From: Gnetum montanum
Lineage: Eukaryota; Streptophyta; Gnetopsida; Gnetales; Gnetaceae
Assembly: GCA_015680685.1 (NCBI GenBank)
Contig: MNCI01033568.1
Span: 513,551-577,550, forward strand
Reading direction: 5' to 3'
Length of the DNA: 64,000 bases
The notes below the pieces were generated by a model, which saw only the letters and a list, made by a program, of their open reading frames with translations, ran no database searches and had not been told where the DNA came from. The position numbers and the translations under genes are program-made. This document shows positions 23,893-36,800 of the stretch, piece by piece. Within the stretch, counting starts at the first letter, position 1; each line of letters opens with the position of its first letter.

Positions 23893-24400
23893 TACTAGGC
23901 TACCAAGTGTTAAGTGCTATTGGAATTATCAAATGTTAATGTATGCTTGAAATGGCTGTAATTATGTGTATTAATTAATCACTATTCATTAATTACTTAA
24001 ACACATTAACGTAATTTGCATGAATATTAAATGTATAAAGTAAACATTAAAACTAATCCAAGTGCTACAAGGTTTGATGAAGAAAGCTTGTCTTTATTAC
24101 TATTAACATTGAGATGCTTAGGTACATTAGTGCTCAAATAAAGATCTATACACTTCTTAACTCTTACTGTCAACATTTAGAAAATATTCTAACCCTAGAA
24201 GAAACAAACTACAAAAGCTTCACTAGAAACTAATGGAAAGATACCATAAATGTGGCAGGTGTGTGCACATTTATAGCCAAGATAAGTTGCCACGTCAACG
24301 TGATCCTGTCAATGAGGCAAACCCTATGTTGATGGGATGACGTCAATGGAATCCCATCAACAACATCTATCAATGCGGCCCAACGATGCATGATTTATCA
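23893..24400 (-). repeat. Element C 5' LTR, fragment right of element B
   Basis: Continues the LTR with TACTAGGCTACCAAG and ends TGATTTATCA. It matches 5330-5824. On the minus strand this is the LTR start and U3, with TTGACG and GGATC motifs and a CTATAAATGTG TATA-like site. Confidence 0.85.
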
Positions 24401-24720
24401 ATAAAGAATAGATTTTTTCCAATTGACATGAGAACCATATAACATGCAATATTATTCTTCTGTAGCTAGGGATTGCCACTTAGAGTAATAGTAGGTTACT
24501 TAGTTCTCAAGTTGTAAGATATGGCTTCAAGCCTAGGTGCAACCACTCAAAATAGGTTAAGCTTTCACTCATCCACCATCCTCCTAGGACATCACCTTGG
24601 CTGAATGAGCATTGAGCCTTTGGGTGATGATCCTTTTATTCTTCTTCTCTAACTAATAGAATATTAATACATTGCAAAGAATTGTTGATCATAAAAAATG
24701 AATCATCTACAAAGTGCATG
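24401..24720 (-). pseudogene. L1-like LINE remnant (RT catalytic part), right flank of element C
   Basis: The minus strand shows SMHFVDDSFFM, which resembles the F-A-D-D box of L1-type LINE reverse transcriptases, followed by decayed sequence up to the edge of element C. The segment at 250-733, in the same orientation, would be its continuation, so C may have inserted into this LINE. Support is one short motif plus position and orientation. Confidence 0.35.
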
Positions 24721-24929
24721 CTACTGCCTTTTCTTGATTATATTCTTTTGAAGATTGTAATATAGATTATGTGAAAGAAATTCTATTGTATTATGAAAAG
24801 ATAGGAAGACAGAGAATAACCTTAACAAACTATTGCTAAAGAAAGAATGAGGAACTTAGTCTAAAACTTGTAGTAGTTTGAGCATTAGAATTAGTCAGTA
24901 AGATACTAATAATATAGATAAAGTAGGCA

Positions 24930-25070
24930 GTGTTGGAACCTAAAATTTCTTTTAAGCAATATTTATCCCCAAGACATATAGTTAAATTAGAACTTTATAA
25001 CTTAGTATTGTCCATCCATAACTTGGAGCTTCCAAATCAAGAGTCTCACTACTAGGCTAGTACCTCATTG
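24930..25070 (-). repeat. tRNA-derived SINE copy 2
   Basis: On the minus strand: GAGGTACTAGCCTAGTAGTG (A-box region), GACTCTTGATTTGGAAGC, CCAAGTTATGG (B-box region), AAAGTTCTAATTTAACTATA and a TTCCAACAC end. Same body as copies 1, 3 and 4. Confidence 0.6.
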
Positions 25071-25590
25071 AATTATAAAATAATCACAAAATCCCAATTT
25101 ATTTTTTCATAAAATCAACATTCTTTAACTTAATAAAAATAATGTTATGATTAGTATTTGAAGGCATTACACTAATTACATTATTTAAGATATGTATATC
25201 TTTAACAAAACCTCAAGTTTGATGATATCATCTATAATCTTCTAAATTCGACAAGTCATGCATTTAACTAAAATTTTATAAGTATTGTTAAGAAGAGTAA
25301 AGATAAAGGATGTTGTATTGGTGGTTCAAATATTACTTCTCTTTGGAACAGAGTTAGGAGTGTGAGATCCATTTGGGTTCTATGAAAATTTAGTCATTAT
25401 CCTCTCCTTCGAACTACATGGTCTTGATTCCTTATGTACTACATCATAAAGGTATGTAGGTAGCTAGAGCTATGACTTTTAATACGAACACCTTCCCTAC
25501 TCTATGAAGAGGAGATTTAGGATTAAATGTGTGCAGTATAGGGGTGTGACCTAGCTTCCTTAAATTTTTTTTTCTTGGAGAGGGAAGGAG

Positions 25591-25746
25591 GTGTGTGATT
25601 GAAATCTTGAAATAATTGTAATATAGGTACACCCCAAAATATATAGTCCAATTAGAACTTTATAACTTAGCATTATCCATAAAAATTAAAACCATGACTT
25701 GAAGCTTTCAAACCAAGAGTCTTACCACTATGTTAACACCTCACTG
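25591..25746 (-). repeat. tRNA-derived SINE copy 3
   Basis: Minus strand: GTGAGGTGTTAACATAGTGG (best A box of the set), TAAGACTCTTGGTTTGAAAG, TTCAAGTCATGG, then GGGGTGTACCTATATTACAA and a T/A-rich end. This copy gives the clearest tRNA-like 5' end. Confidence 0.65.
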
Positions 25747-26084
25747 CTTATATTATTATTTAGGACATACTTGCTATGCTTCTAATCATTGAATTAATGT
25801 GTGCTATGTACTCTTGTGTGCTCACAAGTTCTATGATCATTGAGGTGTAGTTCATTTTTAGTTTACATATGATTATCTAGTGATTTTGGGGCTTAAAGTG
25901 ATGTTATGTAGGGCTCTCTAGGGTAATGTTGTTACACTTCCAATTACTCATATGTTGAAGATCTCCATCGTTAGGAAGAAGATGAATTACACATTTATTT
26001 ATATTTTTACTAAGAGAAACTTGTTTGATAGTTTCCTAAAAACATGAAAGAGATCATCTCCAATAATGACTTAATGCTCCATCA

Positions 26085-26230
26085 AAAAATTTAATTGGAA
26101 AACCCTTTCATCATCAATATCCTAGCCTTGTCCCAACAAAATGCAATTCGCTACATGAGTTCTTTTTCACCATTCACCTTCATGAAGAGGCAAGCCCTTG
26201 CTCATTTTTCACAACAACTAATAACAAACT
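26085..26230 (-). repeat. 3' end of an RTE-type LINE
   Basis: CATCATCAATATCCTAGCCT and GCTACATGAGTTCTTTTTCA followed by CCATTCACCTTCATGAA recur at about 33990-34080 and 39660-39740. In those places they flank decayed RTE-type reverse transcriptase. On the minus strand the element ends in a GAT-type simple repeat, as RTE LINEs often do. Confidence 0.5.
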
Positions 26231-26329
26231 TCGCTTATTGCAATTGTATACTTTTGGTGTTATATACTCTTAATTTTTTAAGAATCATCACCTAGAGCCT
26301 CAATGCTCATCTTGCTAAGATGGGTCCTG

Positions 26330-27130
26330 GAAGGATTGGTGGATGAACGAAAGCCTAATCGGTGAGCGTTTTGTTGAGACTCTCTTGCTAAGGTGGGTCT
26401 TGGAAGGGTTGCTACATTTTGTCCATTCCAAAATACATATTGTGATGAAATTTATGCATGGAGAATTATCCAACAATGTCACTCAAGCATTTTTAATAAA
26501 GCTTTTGGTTTGAATGATTTGGATTTAAGCCGAAGGGTTACCCAAAGACAATGTGTGTTTTTTTTTGGTAATTTTAATTTGTTCTTATTTTCTGTTGACC
26601 ACTTGATATTATTTTTGCACCAACTATTCGATATTTACCAACTTTTTGAAATCTAATGAGCTAAGGAGCTCAACAAAGTTAACATTATTTCTTAACCAAT
26701 TATTCCATGTTCTCTAAATTATTTACTACCTTCTTGAAAACCAAGGTACCAAGGAGTAGAACAAAGGTTAGGAACGAACCAATAATTAAGGAGGTGGGCC
26801 TAATAGTTTTGATTACAAGTACATTCTAAGTCTAGCTAAGCTAACATAAGACATATAGCCAATATAATATGGCAATACACCTAGACAATAAATATGATAA
26901 AGAGGGTGGGTGTTGGAAATCGAAATAATTGTAATATAGGTACACCCAAAATATATAGTCTAATTAGAACTTTATAAGTGAGCATTGCCCACCAAAATCA
27001 AACCTATAATTTGAAGCTTTCAAACAAAAATATTTAAAGAATATAGGAATATGAAATTAACGTGTCCATTAGAAATACCTCATTGGCAAGGAGGTCACGG
27101 TGGGTAAGTCGATTCACCAAAAACGAAAGC
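26330..27130. other. Intergenic stretch upstream of the host gene, with SINE copy 4
   Basis: No gene seen. SINE copy 4 lies at about 26908-27029 on the minus strand, with GTGTTGGAAATCG, GTAATATAGGTACACCC and TAATTTGAAGCTTTCAAAC. Its tRNA-like end is broken. A diverged direct repeat (CTTGCTAAGATGGGTCCTGG and CTTGCTAAGGTGGGTCTTGG, 26313 and 26385) lies at the left side. Confidence 0.5.
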
Positions 27131-27139
27131 ACAAACAAA

Positions 27140-27549
27140 GAAGCTATCTGAAAATTGAGTCGTTTTTATTTAAAAAGTCAAAAAATGGCTGGTACTAGAA
27201 TTTCAAGGTTAAATTTGCTCAAATGTGTAAGAGAAAAACACGCTAGGTCGCCCAGGCGGACAGATTAGTCAATCAGTCAATGGCGTCGTCGTCCTCCCAA
27301 TTTTGTGGGTCTTTTTACTTTTCTATCGGTCGGCAGTTGTTATTGGTTGAGAAGGCTTACGTGGAATGCCACGTGGCTGCCTTACAAACTTCAAAGGCCG
27401 CCTGTTCTTCGGCCTGGACCGTCTCTTTCTGCAATTCCGTTCGATACGCTCAATGTGCGCCCCTGTACCAGGTTGCTTTTCTTCTTGATTCTTTCTCCTT
27501 TTCTCTGCGGAGGAGTTGGAACCAGGAAGCTAAGCTTCTTTAGGTAAAG
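27140..27549 (+). promoter_or_regulatory. Promoter and probable 5' UTR exon of the hydrolase gene
   Basis: Composition changes sharply from AT-rich repeats to CpG-containing, GC-richer sequence at about 27240-27500, as at a plant promoter/5' UTR. A TATA-like TATTTAAAA lies near 27167. The stretch ends at AAAG before GTATGT, a good splice donor. The start of transcription cannot be fixed from sequence. SINE copy 4 ends only about 100 bp upstream. Confidence 0.45.
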
Positions 27550-27845
27550 GTATGTCACAAAAACTTTCCATGAAATTTTCTTGTTCTGCATATTTTTTTT
27601 TTTGCCGTTAAATTTTGCCAACATTGGAAGGAAATCGTGTGCATCTTTTCTCAAGTTTTTGGTTCGAAGCAAATCGTGTGCATTTTTTTTTCAAATTTTT
27701 GGAAGTATAGCTGAGAGGCACTATATGGCCGTTGATGTTCAGTTTTGTAGCATTTTTGTGCTGAAATCGTTAAATCCAGCGACGCAGCTGCAACGACTTC
27801 TCTGGCGTTCTCTTTCAATCTATTTTTGATGTTGTTGTTTCGCAG
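27550..27845 (+). other. Probable 5' UTR intron of the hydrolase gene
   Basis: GTATGTCAC at 27550 and TTGTTGTTTCGCAG ending at 27845 give a consensus donor and a pyrimidine-rich acceptor 41 bp before the start codon. Its use is inferred; RNA evidence would decide. Confidence 0.45.
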
Positions 27846-27886
27846 GGGCAGTGGAGCGTTTTGAATGAAGTGATTTTTCTGCGGCA

Positions 27887-30800
27887 ATGGAGTTATGCGC
27901 AATTGTTCCTCGGAATCAAGTTTCTTGCGCGTGTTCTAGCAAATTATATGACGGAAAACGTGGTCTCGTTGCCTTTTCTCAGAGCAATTCATTGCTGCGG
28001 GATTGGCGCACGTCATCGAACTGTGTGTTGAAGGTTTGTTTGTCAGTTTGAGTACTCAAGATTTACATTGCAGCTCACTGACTTGATGATGTCTTCAGTT
28101 GCAAACTTTGTTTTTCCTTCTTTGCGCCTGGTAATTAGAGCTTTGCTGGCTGATGGATTACTTGAAAAGTGTTTCATTTATTTTTGAGATTCAAATTAGT
28201 CTGTATATGTAGAGTTTATTGGTGCATCTGATGGAATCTAGCTGATAAAACAGAAGCAGTTTTTTCATACTTGACAGCAAGAACATGGTTGCTTACATGA
28301 TGAATGGATTGCTTGAACTTTGAAACATTTAATGCTTCTTTCATTTTTCATGTCTAAATCTGAAACTCAAACCCAAATTACGTCTACTGAGATTAAACTC
28401 CTTGGATGTATAGGACCAGTTCCAGAATTTCTTTGTATAGAACTTTTTTTAAAATTTGTAACCCAATGCTGCGTAGTGGAATTGAACCTGTACCTGTGGC
28501 TTGGGGTTTTTTGGTAAATCTAAAGAAGGTTTACCCAATGCCATTACATGTGTCTATCCACACAATAGAATTTGGTAGTTAATGGCCTAAAAAGAGACAG
28601 GTTTTCTACATACAGATCATTGCTCTTTGTGGCATAAATGCGTCTTTTTCCTAGGGCTGACCAAGCCAAGATTCTTATCATTAAGCTAACACTTCATTGA
28701 ACATCTAGAGGCTATCAATATAGATTTCAGAGATACCTTCTAGCACTCAGAAGAGAAGCCATTTTTTAATATTCTAAATCATGCTCAGCACCTTTAATAT
28801 CTCCTTCTAACATTCAAGAGACACCTTGTAATTTTAGATAAATTTCAGCTATGGACCTTGAGAAAAGGAATATGTGCTCATTAAAGTGAAAGAATATTTT
28901 AGGCAAATGTTCCATACTTCCATGCACAACATAGATGAAAAAGATCTTTGCCTATTGACCCAAAAAAAAAATATTAATAATGAGCAAAGAAAATTCAGAG
29001 TGCATCACATGCTTGATACTGAGTAGACATCATCAAAAAAGAAAAAGAAAAGAAAAGGAAAAACTTTCTGATTTTAGGACTGGCTACTCAAGTGTACATT
29101 CTTACAATTGATACTTTGAAAAAATAAGTGAAAAAATTAATTGTTAGTAAGGATGAAGAATCCATTCCTAACAAAAATTACATCATGTTTCAACATCCAT
29201 GTTTGAACTTAAAATAGCAAAAGGGTTTGAGATAGAGAGTTCTAGCTTAATACCAATATTTGTATTAAAGCAAGAAAGTGGTACCACTCGTGGAAGATCT
29301 TTACCTTGTCACTTGTTATTGATCTTATGTTGAAAATCTTTACCATCAATTATAACCTCATTGTCAACACTAGTTTTAATCTTTGAGTTAATAATAGTAT
29401 TGTTAGATAAGGAAAAATTTTCCTTCTTTGGTACCATTAAAAATATACATAATAGCTTCTGTCTTCTTTGGATTCCTTATTGCTGTTTGATCAATTTTAT
29501 CGTTGACAATAACTTGATTTTTCATATCTTCAACTACAATACATTTTTTCTTTTCTTCAGAACCTTTTTTCTTGATCAAAAAAGGACAAGCATTAAACAA
29601 ATGTCCTTCATGATGACAAAAGTTGCAAGAACTAGTAACATTATAATATGTAATTGGCTGAATATAAATCTTTTCTCCTGCTTGTAATACCAATTTCTTT
29701 TTACCATTGAGAAGGTTGATTTCAGCAACAAAAAAAAAAAGAAAAAAAGAAAAAGAAAAACCATATATGAAACCCAAAAGTTGTAGAAATAGACTTCATA
29801 TGCTTAATATGACCGAGAGAACTAATAATTTTCTGCTCAGCTTTTTGAAGAATCAATGAAAGATTAGCTAACTTAACAAAACATGGAATATTAGTATGTT
29901 TTTCAAATTGGACATCAAAATCTAGAGCACACTTACAAATGGTCAACATTGCATGCTTATGTATAAAAGACCTTATACCTAGGGCATGTTGCACTATCGA
30001 AACATCGCTTAACTCAACAAGTAGAAAGAAATGAGAATAATACCTAACAGAAAGGACTTGGATGTCATGTTTTTTCATCATATCATTTAACTATAAAATG
30101 AAACTTTGATTATGAGGCAAATAACCCAAAATTTGAAAGAGCACATATTGTGATGAAAGATTAGCAACCAATGACTCATATACCTCATCAGGTAGAACAT
30201 TTGGTACTTTGTTCTCCTTTTCAGGTTTTTGGCATTTTGGTTACATGCACATTTGATTTGATTGGATTTGACTATTTAGCGACTCTTTAATGAATGCCTA
30301 TATGTTAGATCTGATTTATTTTGTGCATGTTTTTTTGAGATCTAGTATTATTATAATGATTTTTACCATTTATGGGACGTTAGATATTGACTTTGGCTTC
30401 GCTTACATTCATTTTAACCTTGTCTCTATTTTACTGAATTTTTGGACTATAGAATTAGGCTTTTAGACCATACTTTACTTTTTTGAGGCCTGAGATGATC
30501 CTAGATGGTGATGGCCCAGAAGACAAAAATACTCAACTCATCAGCACACATTCTGAGAACACCTTCTCAGCACATTGCAATCGTATCATGAGGTCACAAT
30601 GCATTCTGATAGTGGATTTAAGTGCTGCATGTCAAGAGCAACAACTTTTGTAAAAGTGACCCCTTCTTTTGGGATTTCGAAAGTTACAAAAATGGCCAAA
30701 TACATAGTTTCTAGGGCTTCCTAGAGTGCTTGAAAGTATGAAAACATCAACAGATCATGTTTTTAGGATTTTAGAAGCTTAGAGCAGCCCTTAGGATTTT

Positions 30801-33800
30801 AGATTATACTCTTTGGTTTTTCTATAGTATTGATCATCATTTCAAAACCTTAGTTTTCAGTTTTTAGTAGCTTTATATCCCCTTTTGGCAACACATTCTT
30901 TTGGTGTAGATTTTTTCATTTTGTTTGCTAAGCATTTTAGACATGTTTCCCCACCACCAAGGGTTTTTGTTTGGATATATATATTTGGTATTTGTAATTA
31001 TTTGGTTGATACTTGGCATTTGTATTTATTTGGTTATAAATACTTACACGGGTCACATTTCTCAGTGAGTATCGGATGCTTATGCTGGTTGCATTGTTTG
31101 ATAAGTGTTAAAATTATTTTTGTAGTGCTTATGCAAGCTGCATTTCTCAGTTATGCAGGTTGCATCTCTCGATAAGTATCATTTGTTCAATTTTAGTATT
31201 GTTTAGGTTTAGGGGTGGTGGTGGAATCTTTCAGGCATTTTAATTTTATTTGAATTATTTGATATTTAGTTATTGTATGATTTTTAGCATGTCTGGATAG
31301 TTGGTGCTAACTTTTGGTTGTAGCTAACCTTGTGCATAACTGTCCAGCTACCTGATGCCTAATTCCAAAACCCACAAGGGCGTATTTGTAGTTTGTTTTC
31401 CATACATTGTCTTAAGATTGATTTCCTTGTTGTTTTTGTGCATTATAGGTGATTCAGTTAGTTTTGAGAAAGATGAGATAGATGGAGAAGCTGATGCTTA
31501 TAATAGTTTTTTTTCTTGCATTTTTTAAAGTTGGATTTAAGTTGCCAGTTTGTTATGTTTTTCTTCTAAGCTGTGATATCTAGTTGATATTTGTTTCCAT
31601 GTAATGCTTGTTTAATTTACTATGAGGATTTGTACTTGCCTGTCTTTGTTGTAGGCCTAACTTTGTTATGGTCATTTATTTTTTGTAGTGCTAGATATTT
31701 TATTTAGTTTTTACTCAAATGTTTTTATTATATTAGAGCCCAATGCCTTTTTAATGTTTTTATCAATCTTAATACTTTTATAATTATTCCATTATTTTTT
31801 TAGTATCTTGCTACTGTTATTTTTGGCTTGCGCATTAGGATTTTGAATTGTTTTTAATTAGTGGATAGGTTAGGATTTTGAATTGTTTTTAATTAGTGGA
31901 TAGGTTAGGTTTTTGTATGCATGAGATTATTATTACTGAATTTAATGTTTTTCTTTTTATTGTTCACAGATTTTTTCCCCTATGCACCTATTTTTATAGA
32001 TATTTACTGCTTTGCCTGTTACATTTTCTTTGGCATCTTGCGATTTCTTAAGTTGCAATTCATTTTATATGTATTTCTTTAATTTTCTTTATATAATACC
32101 TTTCTAGCCTAACCTTGGTTAATACGGTGTTACAAGCATTATGAAGTTGGATCGTGATACATGGGGAATATCGTTTGCATGACATGTTAGCATCTACTTC
32201 CAAACTATACAATCATCAGCATACATGTAATGAAGCATTACTAGCCCAAACCAACAATGATACACACTTGCCCCATCATCACCAAGCCTATTGACTGTGA
32301 CCGTGGTGTACATTTCACTATGCTATTTTTTGTGCATCTAATTTTGTGATCATTTTCTGCTTACCTGGATTCAAAGGAACTGCATAGTTGGCTTCATAAA
32401 ATAATTGTTGACTATATGTTTAATTAAATATCATCTTATCAGCATCATTACGGTTAACCCATTAACATAAGTAAAGGAACTGATAATCATTTATCATGTC
32501 GGCTATCTACCTGAAATAAAAGAATGTTTATTTGAATCTCATCGTGTGTTTATCATCATGGATTGTTTTCTATGGATTCTGTCTATCTGATGCTTAGATC
32601 TCATCTTATCATTATCATCATGGTTTCTTTATCTCAACAACATGGTTGAACTTGTTAAGATAGGAGAATGAATTGATGATAGTTTTCTCTGGTAGGCTGT
32701 CTACTTGACGCACTAACGCCATACTCGCGAAATATATCATACCATGCCATGTCTCAGCATAGTCCCTTGTAATCAAACCTGTGACTTGCACAAGCACAAG
32801 CCAGATGCTTTGACCAAGTTAGCTATGTATGAAATGATTGATAATGCAGGATAAATACCATGCACAAATGCTATTTTTGATAATGACAGTAGTGTCAGAG
32901 GGGGGTGTTTTTTAAAATAAATAAATGAATCCATATCCATATCCATAGAATGATCAATTTATTTACATTCACCATGTTTTCTCAGCTGCCTGTATTTGCT
33001 ATATAATTTATTTCATATCAAAAGCATATATGGGTATTTATTGATGTAATTGAAGGTGATAACTAATTTGCTGACAGTTCCTTTTTTCCCCTTCTTTGGT
33101 GTCTATTCACCCAGAGTTCACGAGCAATATCCGCTGGTTTCAGAAGATCATCCATGCATGTTTGCATGACATTAGTCCAGGAGAAGCCTAGGTCAAGTGA
33201 AAAGGCTCCCTTGTTGTCAAGTGTCCTGGTATATGATGATGTTTGCAGATTCTATTTTTGATCTAAATTCTCTATATTAGGATTGAAAGCAGGAATTTTG
33301 ATAAATAGTTTCTGTTTACGTTTCAGGCATATGATCTTGTCCAAGGGGCACTGGTAAGACAAGTTCACGCATTAGTTTCTCTGTTACAGTTGTTTCACTT
33401 TGCATGTTGTCAGTTGTATATGTGATGACACTACAAATATCAAATGGTTATAAGGGAGGAAATAAAACTTCCAGGAATTTCTTGAGATCTTCCATCTTTT
33501 CAGTTGTATATGTGATGACACTCTAAATATCAAATTGTAATAAGGGAGGAAATAAAACTTCTAGGAATTTCTTGAGAGCTTAGAGATAAACGAAGAAACA
33601 TGATGACAGATTAATAACATATGCAGTGAATCTTAACAAACATTATATGCAAAAGAGGGTAATCACTGTCTGTGATTCCAAACTGTTTATATGGACACAC
33701 ACATGCCTTTCTGGTTATAATAAAAACTATAAAACTATTTAGAACCATAAAAAATAACCTTCATTAAAGAGTGTTGTAACCACTGGAAACTGTGGAAAAA

Positions 33801-36800
33801 ATTATGATAGCCATGGTCATCTGAAAATTTTAAATTAAAAAATGTTAAATTGTAATGTTCTACCCATTGTAGCTGTATTTTGTAATTCATAGCTTATTGG
33901 TGGCAATTAATAATCAACTTAAAAGTGAAGTTAGGGAGTTTTCGAATAAAGTCCTTGATATCAGTTCAAATTGTATTTGTCTTTTAATCCATATCCTGGC
34001 ACATATTATCATCATCCTAACCTTATTGTATGCGGTCAACTATACGTGTTCTTTTACACCATTCACTTCAATTAAGAGCCAAATAAACATTAATATCCTA
34101 ATCTTAGATATTTTTCTTTATGCCAGTAAACCTAGTATGCTTTGGTGTATCTCTTTGTTGGTTTCCCTCAACTTTAATAAAATGACCTCTTTTAATAAGA
34201 GCATTCTTTGGTCTTCTTAGCACATGACCAAACTATCTAAGACAACTTTCCTTAATCTTTTTATCTATGGGAGCTATTCCTTAACTTATTAGAAAGTTGT
34301 TAATTCATTCTTTCTTTGTCATACTCAACATCCACCTTACCATACACATTACTATAGCATGCAGTATCACCGACATATGTAGCTCTAGTACGACATATGT
34401 ACTCATATGTAGTTCTATTAGCTCAGGTAACCAAAACTAGTACTCTTCTCTCTCATATGTAGCTCTAGTACCACTTAGCTAAAGGAACAAGGAAAATGAA
34501 CAAGTACGTACTATTAGTACTTTCAGCAACTAGTAAGTTAAATAAAGCAGTCCTATTTGAAGTCATGGAAGTTCGAGATGTGAAGCATCGAGAATGATCT
34601 CTAGTTACTCTAGCCTGATGCTTTTTGATAGGTTAACATTCCATACCATAAAGGATTGTAGGTTTGATATCAAGAACTTACACTTCAACATAGTAGGGAT
34701 TCTTCCATCACAAAGCACACCTCCCAGCTTCCCTTCATTTCTTTTATCTTGCTTTAATTTTATTTCTTGCATCATTGTTATTTTCACCATCCACTTGAAC
34801 AGAAGACCCCACGTATCTGAATTACTCACAATGAGAAACTTTTTGGTTTTGGATTCTAATCTTCATGTCTTCATTACTCCCTTTTCCACTGAAAGTGCAT
34901 TCCATGTATTTTGGTTTGCTTCTATCAATCCTCAACCCCTTTGATACAAGGGTGTTTCTCCAAGTCTCCATTTTTGCAGCCAGGACTTCCTTGGATTCAT
35001 CCACCAAAACAATATCATCAGCAAAGAGCATACACCAAGGGATATAATCAGGTATCTTTAGTCAGCTCATCCATAATGTTGACAAACAAACAAGGGCTTA
35101 GAGTACATCCTTGGTGTAAGCTTACTTTTATTGGAAAGTCTAAAGTCTCTCCACAGACTCTGTAAATTAGAGTTACTGTTCCATTATACATGTCTTGAAT
35201 AATCTTTATGTACCCCTCAGGAGTATCCTTCCTTTTTAATGCTGACTGTCATGAGCTTTCTCCATTTCAAATGAAAATCAAATGCAAATTCTTCCTGTTA
35301 CACCTAAAATTTTCCATCAGCTGTCGTAGCAAGAAGATAGCTTCCATAGTTGATGTTCCAAGCATAAAACTAAAACTAAACTGATGCTCAGAAACAGTTG
35401 ATTTGTGCCTTCAGCGTTGTATTATCCTTTCTCATAACTTCATGGTCTGACGCATAAACTTGATACCTATATTTTGGCATAGTTCTAGATTTCTATATTC
35501 TGGCACATATATGTTTTTAAAAAAGGATTGGCACTGTGATTGGCTGATGTATGTTCTATTGAACCCCTGATCATGAAGTATCTTTGATAATCCCAACTTC
35601 TATAAAATTTTCCTTTCATTTTATGTGAAAACTTAAAATATCTAACTTCTGTCCTTTTGCATTTTTACGTCTTCATGATTCATACGCTTGTATGCATCTT
35701 CTCCATGTATAAGCCTGAAGTCATTGCTATTCAAATATCCATGATGTGGACAATATTTGTACGTTGTTATTTGTTTTCTGCCTGAATGACAGTTAAATTT
35801 GATTGCATTTTAATATGTCTTTCTCTTTTCTTTGCCAGCTACGCAGAATTTAGAAAATTTGAATGATCTCTTTCATTTACATCATACTGCTATTAACACA
35901 ATGAAATGATATATTATGTGCGTTCTGTAGGCTGAGTGGAGCTCAACCAATGGCAAAAGCATACGGGAACCTCCCACAGCAGTGTTCCTTCATGGAATTC
36001 TTGGTGGAAGGAAGAATTGGGGTATGCTTTCTTAACTATCTGAATAATACCGTGCAGTTGTATTAAAATATCTTTTGTCATGCTTCATGTTTCTGCCCAA
36101 CAGAAATCTACTTCAATTTAATTATCTTGGTTCTTATACTTTAGCTATATTTCATGTTTACACAACTTCCAACAGGAATTGCATAGTTTAGAAAATAGGA
36201 ATATCCAGATCATCAGAGTTTGACCCTAAATAATAAGCAGCTGCACATTTGCAAATTGAAATATTGTTTAGCATATTAAATTTTCCCAAGGGTTTTACAT
36301 TTACATTTAAGTATAATAGCACCGTCAGTAATTGATTGTTCATTTTTTACATGTTCAATATGGCTTGAAAAGTGCAAGAAGTACAAGTCAGTCTGTGAAA
36401 GATTAACATGTTCAATATAGTTTTTTGAAAGATAAAAAGAAGATTTTATTAATAATAAAAAATTGGAATACAACCAGAAACATGTTCAATACAAATTCAG
36501 CTAGATTACAGTGGTTAAATAAGTTATAGGTTTGATCAAAATGTTCCATGCTGAGATCCAAAGGATTGTTAAAACAGAAGCTGTTGAAACTGGATTGTCT
36601 TAAAATTTTTTTTTTCAAAGACCGCCTACAACGGATGTAATTAAAAAGATTTCAGTCTCAGTTCTGTAAATATTGATTAAGTTATCCAAGATCCTGAAAT
36701 CTAATATCGTTGGTTAAATCAAAACAATACTTGAATTTATGATCTTATATGATCTCTTATCTGTGCTGTTCCATGACACCAGGAAAAATGGAAAGTTCAA

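Larger units (their letters stand above)
734..24400 (-). mobile_element. Element C: pol-less Ty3/gypsy-type LTR retrotransposon, minus strand, with nested insertions
   Basis: Read on the minus strand the order is: 5' LTR (24400 down to 13481, split by element B), primer-binding site (13480-13461), gag (13334 to about 11100), non-coding tract (to 8912), third ORF (8911 to about 6060), degenerate polypurine tract, and 3' LTR (5824 down to 734, split by insertion X). No protease, reverse transcriptase, RNase H or integrase is visible. LTR ends are TGATGA/CTCATCA. The flanking 5-mers GTGAA (729-733) and ATAAA (24401-24405) match only in part (two G/A differences), so the target duplication is uncertain. 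C must be older than both insertions in its LTRs. Confidence 0.8.
28034..33114 (+). other. Intron 1 of the hydrolase gene (5.1 kb)
   Basis: Donor GTTTGTTTG, acceptor CTATTCACCCAG. It contains a LINE ORF1 remnant (29403-30240, minus), a T-rich tract at about 30240-32100 with imperfect TGCTTATGC/GGTTGCAT repeats near 31070-31170, and a 35-bp tandem duplication at 31835. No other exon is evident. Confidence 0.75.
33354..35931 (+). other. Intron 3 of the hydrolase gene (2.6 kb)
   Basis: Donor GTAAGAC, acceptor GCGTTCTGTAG. Contains a 90-bp tandem duplication (33411-33590) and an antisense RTE-type LINE (33960-35520) that makes up most of its length. Confidence 0.8.

Noticed and set aside
27280-27543. 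Open frame of 87 codons starting MASSSSQFCG upstream of the hydrolase gene
   Set aside because: It lies in the probable 5' UTR exon, ends before the UTR intron and shows no domain. A upstream ORF is possible but not supported as a protein.
29722-29777. Phe-rich hydrophobic stretch that could be a membrane segment
   Set aside because: It is the translation of an A-rich tract that also shifts the frame of the LINE ORF1 remnant.
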